Of a stretch of DNA of 64,000 bases, positions 9,498-19,692 are shown piece after piece. The DNA is from Halarcobacter sp. (GTDB taxonomy: Bacteria > Campylobacterota > Campylobacteria > Campylobacterales > Arcobacteraceae). The number at the start of each line of letters is the position of its first letter. The first letter of the stretch is position 1. The notes under the pieces were generated by a model. The model saw only the letters and a list, made by a program, of their open reading frames with translations. It did not search any database and had not been told where the DNA came from. The stretch spans positions 2,018,680 to 2,082,679 of the forward strand of contig NZ_OY781470.1 of assembly GCF_963676935.1 (NCBI RefSeq), written 5' to 3'. Made by a program: the position numbers and the translations under genes.

Positions 9498-10178
9498 CTA
9501 CATTTTCTTTTTTATAATTTCTGACCAAATTTCATAACCTTTATCATTCAAATGAATGCCATCTACTGTATATTTATCCATAAGAAGGTTATTGTTAGAT
9601 AATTTTGTATTAACACTTATATATATTAAATCATTTTTAATACAATAATCATATAGTAGTTTATTTAATTTTTCCACTTTTTTATTTATCTCTTTATAAT
9701 CCAATTTAAACTCATTTTTTGTCATATAAAGTGTCGATTGAATAACGGGTTCGATATTATTTTTTTCAATTTTTCTTATTATTTTAATATATGAATTAAA
9801 AACACTACTAACACTTTTATTAAAACCAAAATCATTAATACCTATCATTATAAATGCTTTATTAAAACCATTATCTAAATTATCAATTCTCGAAATCAAC
9901 CCATATTTTTTATTATTAATAATTAAATTAGTTTGATCTGCACTAACTCCTAGATTTAAGACTTTTTGATTGTCTAAAAGTTCATTCCAATAAGCACCAG
10001 CTGTTATTGAATCACCGAGCATTGCAATTTTATAATTATGATTTTCTGGTAAATTATTTAATAAATTGTATTTATTTTCATATTCTTTCAAGTAAGAGTC
10101 AAAAATATTATTTGCACTTATAAAATTAAAATAATTTATTATGAAAAAAAGTATTAAAATATTTTTGAAATCAATCAT
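9498..10178 (-). CDS. GDSL/SGNH-family esterase, exported
   Basis: The 226-residue protein has a hydrophobic N-terminus (about 6-21) that could be a signal peptide or anchor. The SGNH blocks follow in order: GDSIT with the nucleophile Ser57, GVSADQT, the block III motif IGIND, and DGIHL giving Asp206 and His209. All four catalytic blocks appear intact, so hydrolase or esterase activity is expected in the periplasm. It resembles the acetylhydrolase-type GDSL proteins often found near glycan loci. It overlaps the kinase-like gene upstream by 8 bases. A substrate such as an O-acetylated LPS core or glycan is inferred from context only. Confidence 0.8.
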   Translation of the reverse strand: MIDFKNILILFFIINYFNFISANNIFDSYLKEYENKYNLLNNLPENHNYKIAMLGDSITAGAYWNELLDNQKVLNLGVSADQTNLIINNKKYGLISRIDNLDNGFNKAFIMIGINDFGFNKSVSSVFNSYIKIIRKIEKNNIEPVIQSTLYMTKNEFKLDYKEINKKVEKLNKLLYDYCIKNDLIYISVNTKLSNNNLLMDKYTVDGIHLNDKGYEIWSEIIKKKM

Positions 10179-10905
10179 TTACTTTCTCTCCACGTAATTT
10201 TTTTTTGAAATTCTTCTTGTCTTTGTGTTTTTGACTAAAAAACAAACCCTTTTTTATAATTTTATCTTCATCAAGATTTCCATATTTTGAATATGCTTTT
10301 AATATAATAATCAAATCTTCATTTTTCGCCCAAAGTTTAGAAAAATTTTTAATCTTTTCATCAAGACTAAGATTTTTGAATTTCATCCTATTTATATCAA
10401 CTATTTTAAAAATATATCTATCTTCTTCTTTTTTAATCAATATATTCCCAGGGGAATAATCTTGATGAAAGATACCATTATTGTGTAAATGAAAAGTAAA
10501 CCTAGCAAAAGCATCAAAAATTTTATTTTTATCTGGATAGTTCTTTTCTAACAAAGGTTCTCTTATGGTTAAATCATATTTAAAGTTTTCACTTACAAAA
10601 AAACTTCTTTCAAGCAAGAAGCATTTTTTAAACTCTATATAGCCAATTGCTTTAGGTGCAAATTCTCCAATTTTTAAAGAGTTTTCATAAGATTTTTTTG
10701 CTTTACTATCTCTAAAAAAACCATATACAATTTTATTTAAAAAATGTGGTATTTTAAAAGATTTTACAACTAATTTTTCATCTTCAAAATCAATTATTTT
10801 TATTTCATTTCTTGCTTTATGTATAGAGGTTTCTGAGTTTTTGAAATACTCTTTGATATTTTCTAGAAACTTTGAATATCTATTATCAATTACGCTTTTA
10901 CTCAT
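10171..10905 (-). CDS. Lipopolysaccharide kinase (Kdo/WaaP family)
   Basis: The protein has a protein-kinase-like fold with the catalytic loop HQDYSPGNILI (Asp149, Asn154 counted from the ATG at 10905) and a metal-binding KIVDINRM (Asp170). This is the signature of the WaaP/KdkA/InaA family that phosphorylates Kdo or heptose in the LPS inner core using ATP. I took the ATG at 10905; a GTG one codon earlier is also possible. Both overlap the end of the upstream GT2 gene. Position beside heptosyltransferases supports core phosphorylation. Heptose versus Kdo as substrate cannot be decided. Confidence 0.85.
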   Translation of the reverse strand: MSKSVIDNRYSKFLENIKEYFKNSETSIHKARNEIKIIDFEDEKLVVKSFKIPHFLNKIVYGFFRDSKAKKSYENSLKIGEFAPKAIGYIEFKKCFLLERSFFVSENFKYDLTIREPLLEKNYPDKNKIFDAFARFTFHLHNNGIFHQDYSPGNILIKKEEDRYIFKIVDINRMKFKNLSLDEKIKNFSKLWAKNEDLIIILKAYSKYGNLDEDKIIKKGLFFSQKHKDKKNFKKKLRGEKVND

Positions 10906-11806
10906 CACTCATCTTTTGTTCATTTCTTAAACTATATTTTTGTTTATTTTTTTGAAATATAAAATTAAATAGTTTTTTATTTGTTTCATTTTTATTTGCT
11001 TTAAATAGATATTTTAAAAATATATGTAATTTAAGTAAACCTCTTCTAATAAATCCAAAATGTTTATCTAATAATTTAAAATATGAGATTATAAACTCTC
11101 TTTCTATTTTAAAGTTTCTACCTGTGCTTTTCCCACATAAGTGAATCAAATGTGCATTTGGTTCAAAACAAACTTTTAAACCATAATCTATTACTCTTTT
11201 TGATAAATCTTCCTCTTCACAATAAAGAAAGAAATCAGTATCAAACCCATTTATATTTTCAAAACACTCTTTATTAAAAAACATGGAAGCTCCACTTACT
11301 ACCTCTACATCTATGATATTTTCATACTCTTTTTTATTGTTATATCTTTTTTTTGTAGAAATAAAGTTTGAAAAACCTTTTCCTAGATATTTTTCTGATA
11401 CTGTTGGAAAATATCTAAAAGTTGTAGTTTTATTAATATTTTCATCAAAAAGTTGAGGAGAGATTAAACCTATATTATTATCATTTTCACAATCTTTATA
11501 TAAGATATCTATAACATTATTTATAAGTAAAGTGTCATTATTTAAAAAAAATAGGTATTTAGAATTGGCTTCTTTAAATCCAAGCATATTACCACCGGCA
11601 AAACCTAAATTTAACCTACTTCTTATAAGTTTTATATTTTCTTTTGTTTTTAATATTTCTAATTTTTTATATTCTTCAATAGAAGAATTATTATCAACAA
11701 CTATTATTTCATAACTTAGTGTTGTTTTATTTTCAACACTTTCTATCATGTTCAAGGTGTCATCTGAGCTATTATAATTAACAGTTATTATTGACACATC
11801 ATACAT
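10898..11806 (-). CDS. Glycosyltransferase family 2 (rhamnosyltransferase-like)
   Basis: A GT-A fold enzyme of about 302 residues with the N-terminal VSIITVNYNSSDDTLNMIESV, the metal-binding FLNNDTLL motif near residue 94, and a later acceptor-side motif FDTDFFLYCEEEDLSKRV typical of WbbL-type rhamnosyltransferases. I place the start at the ATG at 11806 because GGAGAAG lies just ahead of it; an ATG four codons earlier (11818) has no ribosome-binding site. It is the first gene of the minus-strand core operon and diverges from the plus-strand O-antigen block. A rhamnose donor would be available from rmlABCD, but specificity is inferred. Confidence 0.8.
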   Translation of the reverse strand: MYDVSIITVNYNSSDDTLNMIESVENKTTLSYEIIVVDNNSSIEEYKKLEILKTKENIKLIRSRLNLGFAGGNMLGFKEANSKYLFFLNNDTLLINNVIDILYKDCENDNNIGLISPQLFDENINKTTTFRYFPTVSEKYLGKGFSNFISTKKRYNNKKEYENIIDVEVVSGASMFFNKECFENINGFDTDFFLYCEEEDLSKRVIDYGLKVCFEPNAHLIHLCGKSTGRNFKIEREFIISYFKLLDKHFGFIRRGLLKLHIFLKYLFKANKNETNKKLFNFIFQKNKQKYSLRNEQKMSDE

Positions 11807-11818
11807 ATACTTCTCCAT

Positions 11819-11883
11819 ATTTAAAGTTATATTTTAACTACAAAATGATAAAATATAAATAAAAAGGTAACTTTCTTACACAT
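11819..11883. promoter_or_regulatory. Divergent promoter region between core and O-antigen operons
   Basis: The 65 bases between two divergent GT2 genes are extremely AT-rich and contain -10-like elements on both strands: TAAAAT on the plus strand around 11849 and TATAAC/TAAAAT on the minus strand. This is the only place where the minus-strand core operon and the plus-strand rml operon can start, so promoters are expected here. No recognisable -35 elements or operator symmetry were seen. Confidence 0.4.
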
Positions 11884-12735
11884 ATGAATGACTACGATAA
11901 CATAACGATTTCAGTTATAGTTTCTGTATATAAAGATACTGAAGCGTTAGATTTAATCTTAAATAGTTTGTTAAATCAAACAATTGATGATTTTGAAATT
12001 ATTATTTCAGAAGATTGTGAATCATCGGAGATGCAAACTTATTTAAAAAAATATAAAGATAATAAAAGAATAACTCATCTTTCGCAGAAAGACGATGGTT
12101 GGAAAAAGAATATTGCACTTAATAAAGCTGTTAGACACGCAAAAGGTGATTATCTTATTTTTATTGATGGTGATATAATACCTTATAGGGATTTTGTAGA
12201 AAAACATAAACAAAATATAACCCATAGCAGAATTCTTTGTGGTAAAAGAGTTGAGTTAGGAAGTTTTTTTAGTAAACTTATAAGAAAGGGCTATTTAGGC
12301 ACTTACATAATCGAAAAGCTATATTGGCTATTTCTTCCATTTCTTGCTCTTGATAAGGCAAGACATATTGAAGAGGGATTGAAGTTAAAAAAAGACTCTT
12401 CCCTTGAAAAAAAATTAAATAAAAAAAGACCTATGATTATAGGATGTAATTTTTCATGTTTTAAAAAAGATTTAGAATTTATAAATGGATTTGATGAAGA
12501 CTATACTACACCATCTGTAGGGGAAGATATAGATTTAACTTGGAGATTTCAACACTTTGGAATTGATTCAAAATCAGTTAGATATCTTGCAAATACATTT
12601 CACCTATATCATCCAAGAACTTGGAATAAACAAACAGTTGATAACAATAATAAAATCATGAAACAAAAATGGGATAATGAAGAGTTTATTTGTTACAATG
12701 GACTAATAAAAAAGCAAAAGGAGAAAACTGAATGA
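11884..12735 (+). CDS. Glycosyltransferase family 2
   Basis: The 283-residue GT-A protein begins [23 protein letters not shown] and has the metal-binding motif IDGDIIPY (DGD at about 98-100). A C-terminal galactosyltransferase-like segment follows, [22 protein letters not shown], in which GEDIDL is the ED-type catalytic motif. It is the first gene of the plus-strand operon and overlaps rmlA by four bases (ATGA). It probably adds one sugar of the repeat unit; donor unknown. An AAGG stretch lies a little too far upstream to be an ideal ribosome-binding site. Confidence 0.8.
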   Translation: MNDYDNITISVIVSVYKDTEALDLILNSLLNQTIDDFEIIISEDCESSEMQTYLKKYKDNKRITHLSQKDDGWKKNIALNKAVRHAKGDYLIFIDGDIIPYRDFVEKHKQNITHSRILCGKRVELGSFFSKLIRKGYLGTYIIEKLYWLFLPFLALDKARHIEEGLKLKKDSSLEKKLNKKRPMIIGCNFSCFKKDLEFINGFDEDYTTPSVGEDIDLTWRFQHFGIDSKSVRYLANTFHLYHPRTWNKQTVDNNNKIMKQKWDNEEFICYNGLIKKQKEKTE

Positions 12736-13622
12736 AAGGGATAATATTAGCTGGAGGTAGTGGAACAAGACTATATCCAATTACAAAAGGGGTAAGTAAA
12801 CAATTAACCCCAATATATGACAAACCAATGATTTATTATCCCCTTTCAGTTTTAATGTTAGCAGGAATAAAAGAGATTTTAATAATCTCAACACCACATG
12901 ATTTACCAAGATTTAAAGACCTTTTAGGTGATGGTTCAGATTTAGGAATAGAGTTTTCATATATAGAACAACCAAGTCCAGATGGACTAGCACAAGCTTT
13001 TATTTTAGGTGAAGAATTTTTAGATGGAGAAGATGCTTGTTTAATACTTGGTGATAATATTTTTTATGGACATGGAATGGATCAACTTCTTGCTAACTCA
13101 ATAAAAAATGCAAAAGATGATAACAATGCCACTGTATTTGGATATAGAGTTAATGACCCCGAAAGATACGGCGTTGCTGAATTTGATGAAAATGGAAATG
13201 TAACTTCTATTGAAGAAAAACCAAAAATTCCAAAATCAAACTATGCTGTAATTGGATTATATTTTTATCCTAAAGATGTAGTTCAAAAAGCGAAACAAGT
13301 AAAACCTTCAGCAAGAGGAGAACTTGAAATCACAACTTTAAACCAAGATTTTTTAGATGAAGGAAGATTAAAAGTTGAACTTATGGGAAGAGGATATGCT
13401 TGGCTTGATACAGGTACACATGAGAGTATGTTAGAAGCTTCAACTTTTATTCAAACCATTGAAAAAAGACAAGGTTTGAAAGTAGCTTGCTTAGAAGAGA
13501 TTGCTTTTGAGATGGGGTATATTTCTAAAGAAAAACTAATAGAATTAGCTCAACCATTAAAAAAGAATCAGTATGGTCAATATATGATAAAAAGAGCAAA
13601 TGAAGGAAAAATGACAAAATGA
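12732..13622 (+). CDS. rmlA: Glucose-1-phosphate thymidylyltransferase
   Basis: The 296-residue protein matches RmlA over its full length: [13 protein letters not shown] at residues 6-18, [17 protein letters not shown], the substrate loop [12 protein letters not shown], and [10 protein letters not shown]. It makes dTDP-glucose from dTTP and glucose-1-phosphate and is the shared first step for dTDP-rhamnose and for the 3-amino sugar encoded further downstream. A strong AGGAG ribosome-binding site lies ahead of the ATG, and both ends overlap the neighbouring genes by four bases. Confidence 0.96.
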   Translation: MKGIILAGGSGTRLYPITKGVSKQLTPIYDKPMIYYPLSVLMLAGIKEILIISTPHDLPRFKDLLGDGSDLGIEFSYIEQPSPDGLAQAFILGEEFLDGEDACLILGDNIFYGHGMDQLLANSIKNAKDDNNATVFGYRVNDPERYGVAEFDENGNVTSIEEKPKIPKSNYAVIGLYFYPKDVVQKAKQVKPSARGELEITTLNQDFLDEGRLKVELMGRGYAWLDTGTHESMLEASTFIQTIEKRQGLKVACLEEIAFEMGYISKEKLIELAQPLKKNQYGQYMIKRANEGKMTK

Positions 13623-14197
13623 ATTTTATAAGAACAGAAATTCCAGATGTTGTAATATGTGAACCAAAAGTATTTGGAGACCATAGAGGTTATTTTGTTG
13701 AAACTTTTAGGGAAGATAAACTTGAAGAATTTTTAGGATTTAAAATAAATTTTTGTCAAGATAATGAGAGCAAATCTTCATATGGTGTATTAAGAGGTTT
13801 ACATTATCAATTAGCACCCCATGCACAAACTAAATTAGTTAGAGTTATTACAGGAAAAGTATTGGATGTAGCTGTTGATATAAGAAAAGGTAGTCCAAGC
13901 TTTGGTAAATATGTTGCAGTTGAATTAAGCAGTGAAAATAAAAGACAACTACTAGTACCAAGAGGATTTGCCCATGGTTTTGTAGTATTAAGCCAAGAAG
14001 CTACTTTTGCATATAAAGTTGATAGCTATTATAGTCCAGAATGTGACAGAGGTATAGCTTTTGATGATAAAGACATTAATATTGATTGGCAAATTCCACA
14101 TGATAAATTAAGTCTTTCAGAGAAAGATACTAAACAACCAAAATTTAATGAAACTAATGATTTATTCGAATATAGTGTAGACTATTATAAAAAATAA
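13619..14197 (+). CDS. rmlC: dTDP-4-dehydrorhamnose 3,5-epimerase
   Basis: The 192-residue cupin enzyme shows the RmlC motifs [30 protein letters not shown] with the catalytic His, and [12 protein letters not shown]. It epimerises dTDP-4-keto-6-deoxyglucose at C3 and C5. Length is typical. It overlaps rmlA by four bases and is followed by a 51-base gap to rmlD. Together with RmlA, RmlB and RmlD the full dTDP-L-rhamnose pathway is present. Confidence 0.95.
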   Translation: MNFIRTEIPDVVICEPKVFGDHRGYFVETFREDKLEEFLGFKINFCQDNESKSSYGVLRGLHYQLAPHAQTKLVRVITGKVLDVAVDIRKGSPSFGKYVAVELSSENKRQLLVPRGFAHGFVVLSQEATFAYKVDSYYSPECDRGIAFDDKDINIDWQIPHDKLSLSEKDTKQPKFNETNDLFEYSVDYYKK

Positions 14198-14248
14198 TTT
14201 ATTTTCATTGATTTTCAATAGTTATAATTTTACAAAAGGTTTACAAAA

Positions 14249-15115
14249 ATGATAAATATTTTAGTTACAGGTTCTAATGGACAATTAGGAAGTGAGATAA
14301 AAGCTCTTTCAAAAGATTATAGTTATAATTTCTTTTTTGCTTCTAAAGATAAACTTGATATTTCCCAAAAAGAAGAATTAGAAGAATTACTTGATAAAAA
14401 CAATTTTAATGTAATAATAAATTGTGCAGCATACACAGCAGTAGATAAAGCAGAAGATGATTATGATAATGCAAATAAAATTAATAATGATGCAGTAAAA
14501 AATTTGGCCCAAATTTCAAAAGAAAAAGATATTAAGCTTATCCATATTTCCACTGATTATGTTTTTGATGGTGAAAATTTTAGACCATATGTTGAAGATG
14601 ATGAGACTAACCCAAAAGGTGTTTATGGAGAAACTAAGCTAGCTGGTGAGAAAACTATGGTTAATATAAATCCACTAAATTCAATTATAATAAGAACCTC
14701 TTGGGTTTACTCTTTTTTTGGGAACAACTTTGTAAAAACAATGCTTAGACTAGGTGAACAAAAAGATTCTCTTGGTGTTATTTTTGATCAAGTAGGTACT
14801 CCAACTTATGCAAAAGACTTAGCAAAAGCAATTTTAGATATTCTACCAACAATAAAAAATGAAAAAGTAGAAATATATAATTATTCAAATGAGGGTGTTT
14901 TATCATGGTATGATTTTGCAAAAGAGATTATGAAAATGGCAAAATTAAATTGTAAAATCAATCCTTTAGAAACAAAAGATTATCCAACACCTGCAAAAAG
15001 ACCACACTATTCCCTTTTAAATAAAGCAAAAATAAAAAAAGATTTTAAAATAAATATTCCTTATTGGAAAGATAGTCTTGATGATTGTCTTATAAGATTA
15101 GAGGTTAGAAAATAA
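14249..15115 (+). CDS. rmlD: dTDP-4-dehydrorhamnose reductase
   Basis: The 288-residue short-chain dehydrogenase has the NADPH-binding VTGSNGQLGSE at residues 6-16, the segment INCAAYTAVDKAEDD, the STDYVFDG motif near residue 106, and the catalytic YGETKLAGE (Tyr-x-x-x-Lys). It reduces the 4-keto group to complete dTDP-L-rhamnose. AAAGG precedes the ATG. The stop overlaps the next ATG by one base. Confidence 0.95.
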   Translation: MINILVTGSNGQLGSEIKALSKDYSYNFFFASKDKLDISQKEELEELLDKNNFNVIINCAAYTAVDKAEDDYDNANKINNDAVKNLAQISKEKDIKLIHISTDYVFDGENFRPYVEDDETNPKGVYGETKLAGEKTMVNINPLNSIIIRTSWVYSFFGNNFVKTMLRLGEQKDSLGVIFDQVGTPTYAKDLAKAILDILPTIKNEKVEIYNYSNEGVLSWYDFAKEIMKMAKLNCKINPLETKDYPTPAKRPHYSLLNKAKIKKDFKINIPYWKDSLDDCLIRLEVRK

Positions 15116-15906
15116 TGGTATTAAAAGAGATAGATAGTTTAAAATATGAAAAACTATTTTCTATTTGTATCTTAACTGCAAGACAAGATGAACTTGAATC
15201 AGTAACTGAATCTTTTGAAAAAGCAGGCTTTACAGATGAAAATAGTGAATATTTATATATAGATAATATTTCAAAAAATAAATACGATGCATATGATGGT
15301 TATAATAAATTTTTAAATCTAGCCAAAGGTGAATATATTATATTAGCTCATCAAGACTTACTTCTTGATTTTGATAATATTGATGTTTTAAAGCAAAGAA
15401 TTGAGCAGATGAATAAACTTGACCCAACATGGGCAATATTAGGTAATTTTGGATTTTCAAAAGAGAATATAAATAAAAGATATTCAAGAATTACCGACCC
15501 TGGAGTTGATAATCTATTTGAAGGGCCACTTCCAGCAAAAGTAGGAAGTTTAGATGAAAACTTTTTAGTTGTAAAAAATGATGCTAATCTATCTTTATCT
15601 AAAAATATTGGACACTATCACCTTTATGGTACGGATCTTTGCATTCAAGCACAAAACCAAGGATATTCAACTTATGTTATAGATTTTCATCTAAGACATA
15701 AAAGTGGAGGTTTCCCAAATAAAAGCTTTTATGATACAAAAAAAAGATTAATCAAACAATATACAAATGCTTTTAAAAGTAGATTTGTAAGAACCCCTTG
15801 TACCATAATCTACATCTCAAACAATGGGTTTTTAAATAAAATCATGAATAAAAAATTTATTTATAGTATAAAAAAAAGAATTGATAAAATAAAAGGAAAA
15901 AAATGA
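15115..15906 (+). CDS. Glycosyltransferase-like protein, StrF-type GT2
   Basis: The 263-residue protein resembles the divergent GT2 group typified by StrF: after FSICILTARQDELESV it has YNKFLNLAKGEYIILAHQDLLLDF, in which HQDLLL replaces the usual DxD metal motif, and later GTDLCIQAQNQGYSTYVIDFHLRHKSGG. These proteins are found in glycan clusters but their enzymology is poorly known. Lying between rmlD and rmlB, with a one-base overlap to rmlD, it is clearly part of the operon. It probably transfers a sugar, perhaps rhamnose, but this is inference. Confidence 0.65.
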   Translation: MVLKEIDSLKYEKLFSICILTARQDELESVTESFEKAGFTDENSEYLYIDNISKNKYDAYDGYNKFLNLAKGEYIILAHQDLLLDFDNIDVLKQRIEQMNKLDPTWAILGNFGFSKENINKRYSRITDPGVDNLFEGPLPAKVGSLDENFLVVKNDANLSLSKNIGHYHLYGTDLCIQAQNQGYSTYVIDFHLRHKSGGFPNKSFYDTKKRLIKQYTNAFKSRFVRTPCTIIYISNNGFLNKIMNKKFIYSIKKRIDKIKGKK

Positions 15907-16919
15907 AATCAATATTAGTTACAGGTTGTGCAGGATTCATAGGAAGCAATTTTGTACCATATTTTCTAGACAAATTTGAAGAATATCAAATTATAAATAT
16001 TGACCTGCTTACTTATGCAGGAGATTTAGAAAATCTAAAAGAGTGTGAAAATGATTCAAGATATAAATTTGTTAAAGGTGATATTTGTAATAGAGAACTA
16101 ATAGAGTTTATTTTTAAAGAATACGACATAAGGGGAGTTATTCACTTTGCAGCAGAATCACATGTAGATAACTCTATTAAAAATCCAGGAGTTTTTATTG
16201 AAACAAATGTAAATGGTACATATACTTTAGTTGATGTAGCATATAAATATTGGATGGATAAACCATTTACTTACAAAGAGGAATATAAAGATTGTAGATT
16301 TCATCATATCTCAACAGATGAAGTTTATGGAACACTTTCTTCTGATCCTGAAGATCTATTTACTGAAAACACGCCTTATGCTCCAAATTCACCATATTCA
16401 GCTTCAAAAGCCTCATCAGATATGATTATAAGAGCTTATGTGGAAACTTTTGGAATGAATTGCGTTATTACAAATTGTTCAAATAATTATGGACCAAAAC
16501 AACATGATGAGAAACTAATACCAACTATTATTAGAAATGCCCTAAAAGGGAACCCTATTCCAATCTATGGGGATGGTAAAAACATTAGAGATTGGTTATA
16601 TGTACTTGATCATTGTAAAGGTATCGATTTAGTTTACCATAATGGGGAAAAAGGTGAAACTTATAATATTGGTGGAAGAAATGAGAGAACAAATCTTCAA
16701 ATAGTAAATAAAATATGTGAAATTCTGGATAAAGAGGTTCCTAAAGATTCATCGTATAAAGAGTTAATAACTTTTGTAGAAGATAGAGCTGGGCATGATA
16801 GAAGATATGCAATAGATGCAACAAAGTTAGAAGAAGAGTTAGGATGGAAAGCAGATGAAAATTTTGATACAGGTATTGTTAAAACTATTCAATGGTATTT
16901 AAATAAATATAATTATTAA
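15903..16919 (+). CDS. rmlB: dTDP-glucose 4,6-dehydratase
   Basis: The 338-residue extended short-chain dehydrogenase has the NAD-binding TGCAGFIGSNF at residues 7-17, the signature HISTDEVYGTL (TDE), and YSASKASSDM carrying the catalytic Tyr and Lys, followed by RDWLYVLDHCKGID. It converts dTDP-glucose to dTDP-4-keto-6-deoxyglucose, the branch point between rhamnose and the 3-amino sugar made by FdtA and FdtB. It overlaps the upstream gene by four bases, with an AAGGAAA site. Confidence 0.95.
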   Translation: MKSILVTGCAGFIGSNFVPYFLDKFEEYQIINIDLLTYAGDLENLKECENDSRYKFVKGDICNRELIEFIFKEYDIRGVIHFAAESHVDNSIKNPGVFIETNVNGTYTLVDVAYKYWMDKPFTYKEEYKDCRFHHISTDEVYGTLSSDPEDLFTENTPYAPNSPYSASKASSDMIIRAYVETFGMNCVITNCSNNYGPKQHDEKLIPTIIRNALKGNPIPIYGDGKNIRDWLYVLDHCKGIDLVYHNGEKGETYNIGGRNERTNLQIVNKICEILDKEVPKDSSYKELITFVEDRAGHDRRYAIDATKLEEELGWKADENFDTGIVKTIQWYLNKYNY

Positions 16920-16923
16920 AATT

Positions 16924-17982
16924 ATGAATAAAAGTAGAAATTGGGTAATTATTTTTATAGGATTAGTATTTATATGTTTAGGGATACTAACAAGTATAAA
17001 TTATATAATTGACCCTCTTTGGACTTTCTCACATTCAAATAAGTATAATAGTAAACAATCTGATTTTAATGAAAGACAACAAAAAACAAACCTTGTCTAT
17101 TTCCAAGGATTTGAAAAATATGATGGTATTCTTTTAGGTAGTAGTAGAAGTACCTTTATAAATCAAAATCATTTTACAGATATGAATATATTTAACTTCG
17201 CGCTAAATAGTATATATCCATATGAGTATGAAAAATACATTGATTTTGTCAAGAGAATAAAGAAAAAAAACTTAAAATACATAATAATTGGAGCTGATTT
17301 CTATAATACAGCTATTCCCAAGAACATAAAATTTGAAAAACCCGAATTTTATATAAGAAATACCACAAAACCATTTTATAGATATAAAATGCTTTTATCA
17401 AAAGATACACTAAAATATAGTAAAAGAAATTATAAAAATACTAAAATAGATAATAAAATATATTATGATAGAAATAATATAAAATATCAAAAAAAAGTTT
17501 CAGAAAATGAAAGACGGCTCAGATATAAAATTAGTTTAAATCATCATTTAGAAGAACTAGATAGTAGAAATTATATTTATAATGAAAACTATAAAACTAT
17601 ACTAGAAAAAATCAAAGATAAAAATAAAAATACTAAATTTATAATTTTCACATCTCCAATAAGTAGTAATCTACTTGCTTCAATAATACAAAAATCAAAG
17701 AGGTTAAAAGAATATAAAAGATGGTTAAAAGAATTAGTTAATGTATTTGGAGAGGTAAATCATTTTATGACGATAAATGAAATTACAACAGATTTAAATA
17801 ATTATCCTGACGATGATCACTATTATCCATATATTGGTAAAATACTTGCAAATAAAATTACAAATAAAGATCTAAAAACACCTGAAAATTTTGGGATTAT
17901 ATTAAATAAAAATAACATAGATAACTATTTAAAAACCTTTGAAGAGAAAATACTTAAATATAAAATAAATGAAAAACTATAA
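16924..17982 (+). CDS. Membrane-anchored SGNH-like protein of unknown function (GSS type)
   Basis: The 352-residue protein has an N-terminal transmembrane helix (about 8-27) followed by YIIDPLW, then a strand ending in LLGSSRS (72-76) where SGNH hydrolases have GDS, a later strand YIIIGADFYN, and a C-terminal DDDHYYP that could supply the Asp-His pair. The same order of elements occurs in the gene at 24400-25479, so the two are distant relatives. Most of the protein should face the periplasm. The gene follows rmlB by four bases. A glycan acyltransferase or esterase role is plausible from the fold and context but not shown. Confidence 0.55.
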   Translation: MNKSRNWVIIFIGLVFICLGILTSINYIIDPLWTFSHSNKYNSKQSDFNERQQKTNLVYFQGFEKYDGILLGSSRSTFINQNHFTDMNIFNFALNSIYPYEYEKYIDFVKRIKKKNLKYIIIGADFYNTAIPKNIKFEKPEFYIRNTTKPFYRYKMLLSKDTLKYSKRNYKNTKIDNKIYYDRNNIKYQKKVSENERRLRYKISLNHHLEELDSRNYIYNENYKTILEKIKDKNKNTKFIIFTSPISSNLLASIIQKSKRLKEYKRWLKELVNVFGEVNHFMTINEITTDLNNYPDDDHYYPYIGKILANKITNKDLKTPENFGIILNKNNIDNYLKTFEEKILKYKINEKL

Positions 17983-18053
17983 ATTGTATAATTTAATTAA
18001 ATTGTTTGTACAATAATAATCTTAAAAATATATATTAATCAACAGGAAACTAA

Positions 18054-19691
18054 TTGACTTCAAATACAGATATCAATTTTGATATTATAATAGATTTAAC
18101 TCGGCTTGATAGTTTTAAATTCATTGATATAATTACTAATTTAGAAAAATTAAATTATAAAAACTGTTCTACTTGTTTTATTGTTAATTCTTTAAATGAT
18201 TTAAAAAACCATCAAAACTTTAAAACTATTGAAAAAAAAGAAAAAGAACTATCTGAAATTTATAATGATATAATTTTTTCTGCTAAAAGTGACTATCTGA
18301 TTTTTTTAGAAGGAAATGAAAAACTTATTCCAAATAGTTTAAATATATTAAATGATATTTTGAAAAAAAACAACTATAATTTTATATATTCAAATAATTT
18401 CTTACTAAAAAATAATAAATCAATTATCAAATACAAATCAAATATTTCTAAAAATCTTTTATATAGTTACAACTATATAGGGAAGTCTACCATTTTTAAA
18501 AGAACTTTTTTAAAAGATATAAAAGGATTTGATAATTATAAAAGTGTAGAAAGTATTTTTTATGATTTGACTCTAAGAATAATTGAAAAAACGAAAAATA
18601 TATATTTTTTGGACCAAGAATTATTCTATAATGATTTAACATTAGAAAAAGAATTTAGTTCAAATGAAAATTTACAAGTTTTAGAAAATATGAGAATAAG
18701 AAATAATCTTAATGCAAATATTGAAAAAGGTTTATTTCATAATTCTTATAGAATAAAATTCAATTTAGAGAATAAACCTTTAGTATCAATTATTATACCA
18801 TTTAAGGATCAGCCAAAACTACTTCAAAATTGCCTTAATTCTATTATTAACCTATCAACATATGATAATTTTGAGATAATTGGTATTTCAAATAATAGTA
18901 AAGAAAAAGAAACTTTTAAACAAATGGAAATATTTGAAAATAAAGATTCAAGAATAAAATTTGTAGAATATAATGTACCTTTTAACTACTCACATATTAA
19001 TAATTATGCTGTTAAAAACCATTCAAAAGGTAAACATATCATTTTTTTAAATAATGATATTGAAATAATTTCAAATGACTGGATTGAATCTTTACTTGAG
19101 TATTCACAACAAGAAGAAATAGGATGTGTTGGAGCAAAACTTTTATATCCAAACAATACAATTCAACATTGTGGGATAAAAGTTGGAGGAGACAACGTAG
19201 CTCAACATTTTTTAGCTCACCTAAAAATTGAAAATAACGGTTATGAATATAGAGAATCTTTAGTTCAAAATGTTACTGCTGTTACCGCTGCTTGTATGAT
19301 GATAAAAAAATCTCTTTTAGAAGAGATTGATTATTTTGATGAGAATCTTACTGTTGCTTATAATGATGTTGATTTATGCTTAAAAGCTATAAAAAAAGGA
19401 AAGGTAAATATTTTTACTCCTTATTGTAAAGCATATCATTATGAATCAATTTCAAGAGGCTCAGATAGAAATGGAGAAAAACTCAAAAGACTTCTAAAAG
19501 AGCAAACTATTTTAAAAGATAAAAATAAAGATATATTAGAAAAAGAAGATTTATATATTACTGATAATATATTTAATCAAATGCAATTAGAAATTCATGA
19601 TATAAAAAATAAAAATATATTAAAAAAAATAAGAATATACTCTAAACCAATTAGAGAAAAAATTAAAAAATTTATAAAAGGGTCTAAATAA
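18054..19691 (+). CDS. Glycosyltransferase, tandem GT2-like domains
   Basis: The 545-residue protein appears to have two GT-A-like halves. The first, about residues 1-225, is divergent, with no clear DxD. The second begins PLVSIIIPFKDQPKLLQNCLNSI near residue 242 and has FLNNDIEIIS (metal motif) and FDENLTVAYNDVDLCLKAIKKG, the ND-type motif of rhamnosyl and related transferases. Such two-domain proteins often add two sugars, or one half is inactive. The start is a TTG at 18054 with AGGAAA ahead of it. A 71-base gap separates it from the upstream gene. Donors are unknown. Confidence 0.8.
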   Translation: MTSNTDINFDIIIDLTRLDSFKFIDIITNLEKLNYKNCSTCFIVNSLNDLKNHQNFKTIEKKEKELSEIYNDIIFSAKSDYLIFLEGNEKLIPNSLNILNDILKKNNYNFIYSNNFLLKNNKSIIKYKSNISKNLLYSYNYIGKSTIFKRTFLKDIKGFDNYKSVESIFYDLTLRIIEKTKNIYFLDQELFYNDLTLEKEFSSNENLQVLENMRIRNNLNANIEKGLFHNSYRIKFNLENKPLVSIIIPFKDQPKLLQNCLNSIINLSTYDNFEIIGISNNSKEKETFKQMEIFENKDSRIKFVEYNVPFNYSHINNYAVKNHSKGKHIIFLNNDIEIISNDWIESLLEYSQQEEIGCVGAKLLYPNNTIQHCGIKVGGDNVAQHFLAHLKIENNGYEYRESLVQNVTAVTAACMMIKKSLLEEIDYFDENLTVAYNDVDLCLKAIKKGKVNIFTPYCKAYHYESISRGSDRNGEKLKRLLKEQTILKDKNKDILEKEDLYITDNIFNQMQLEIHDIKNKNILKKIRIYSKPIREKIKKFIKGSK

Positions 19692-19692
19692 A

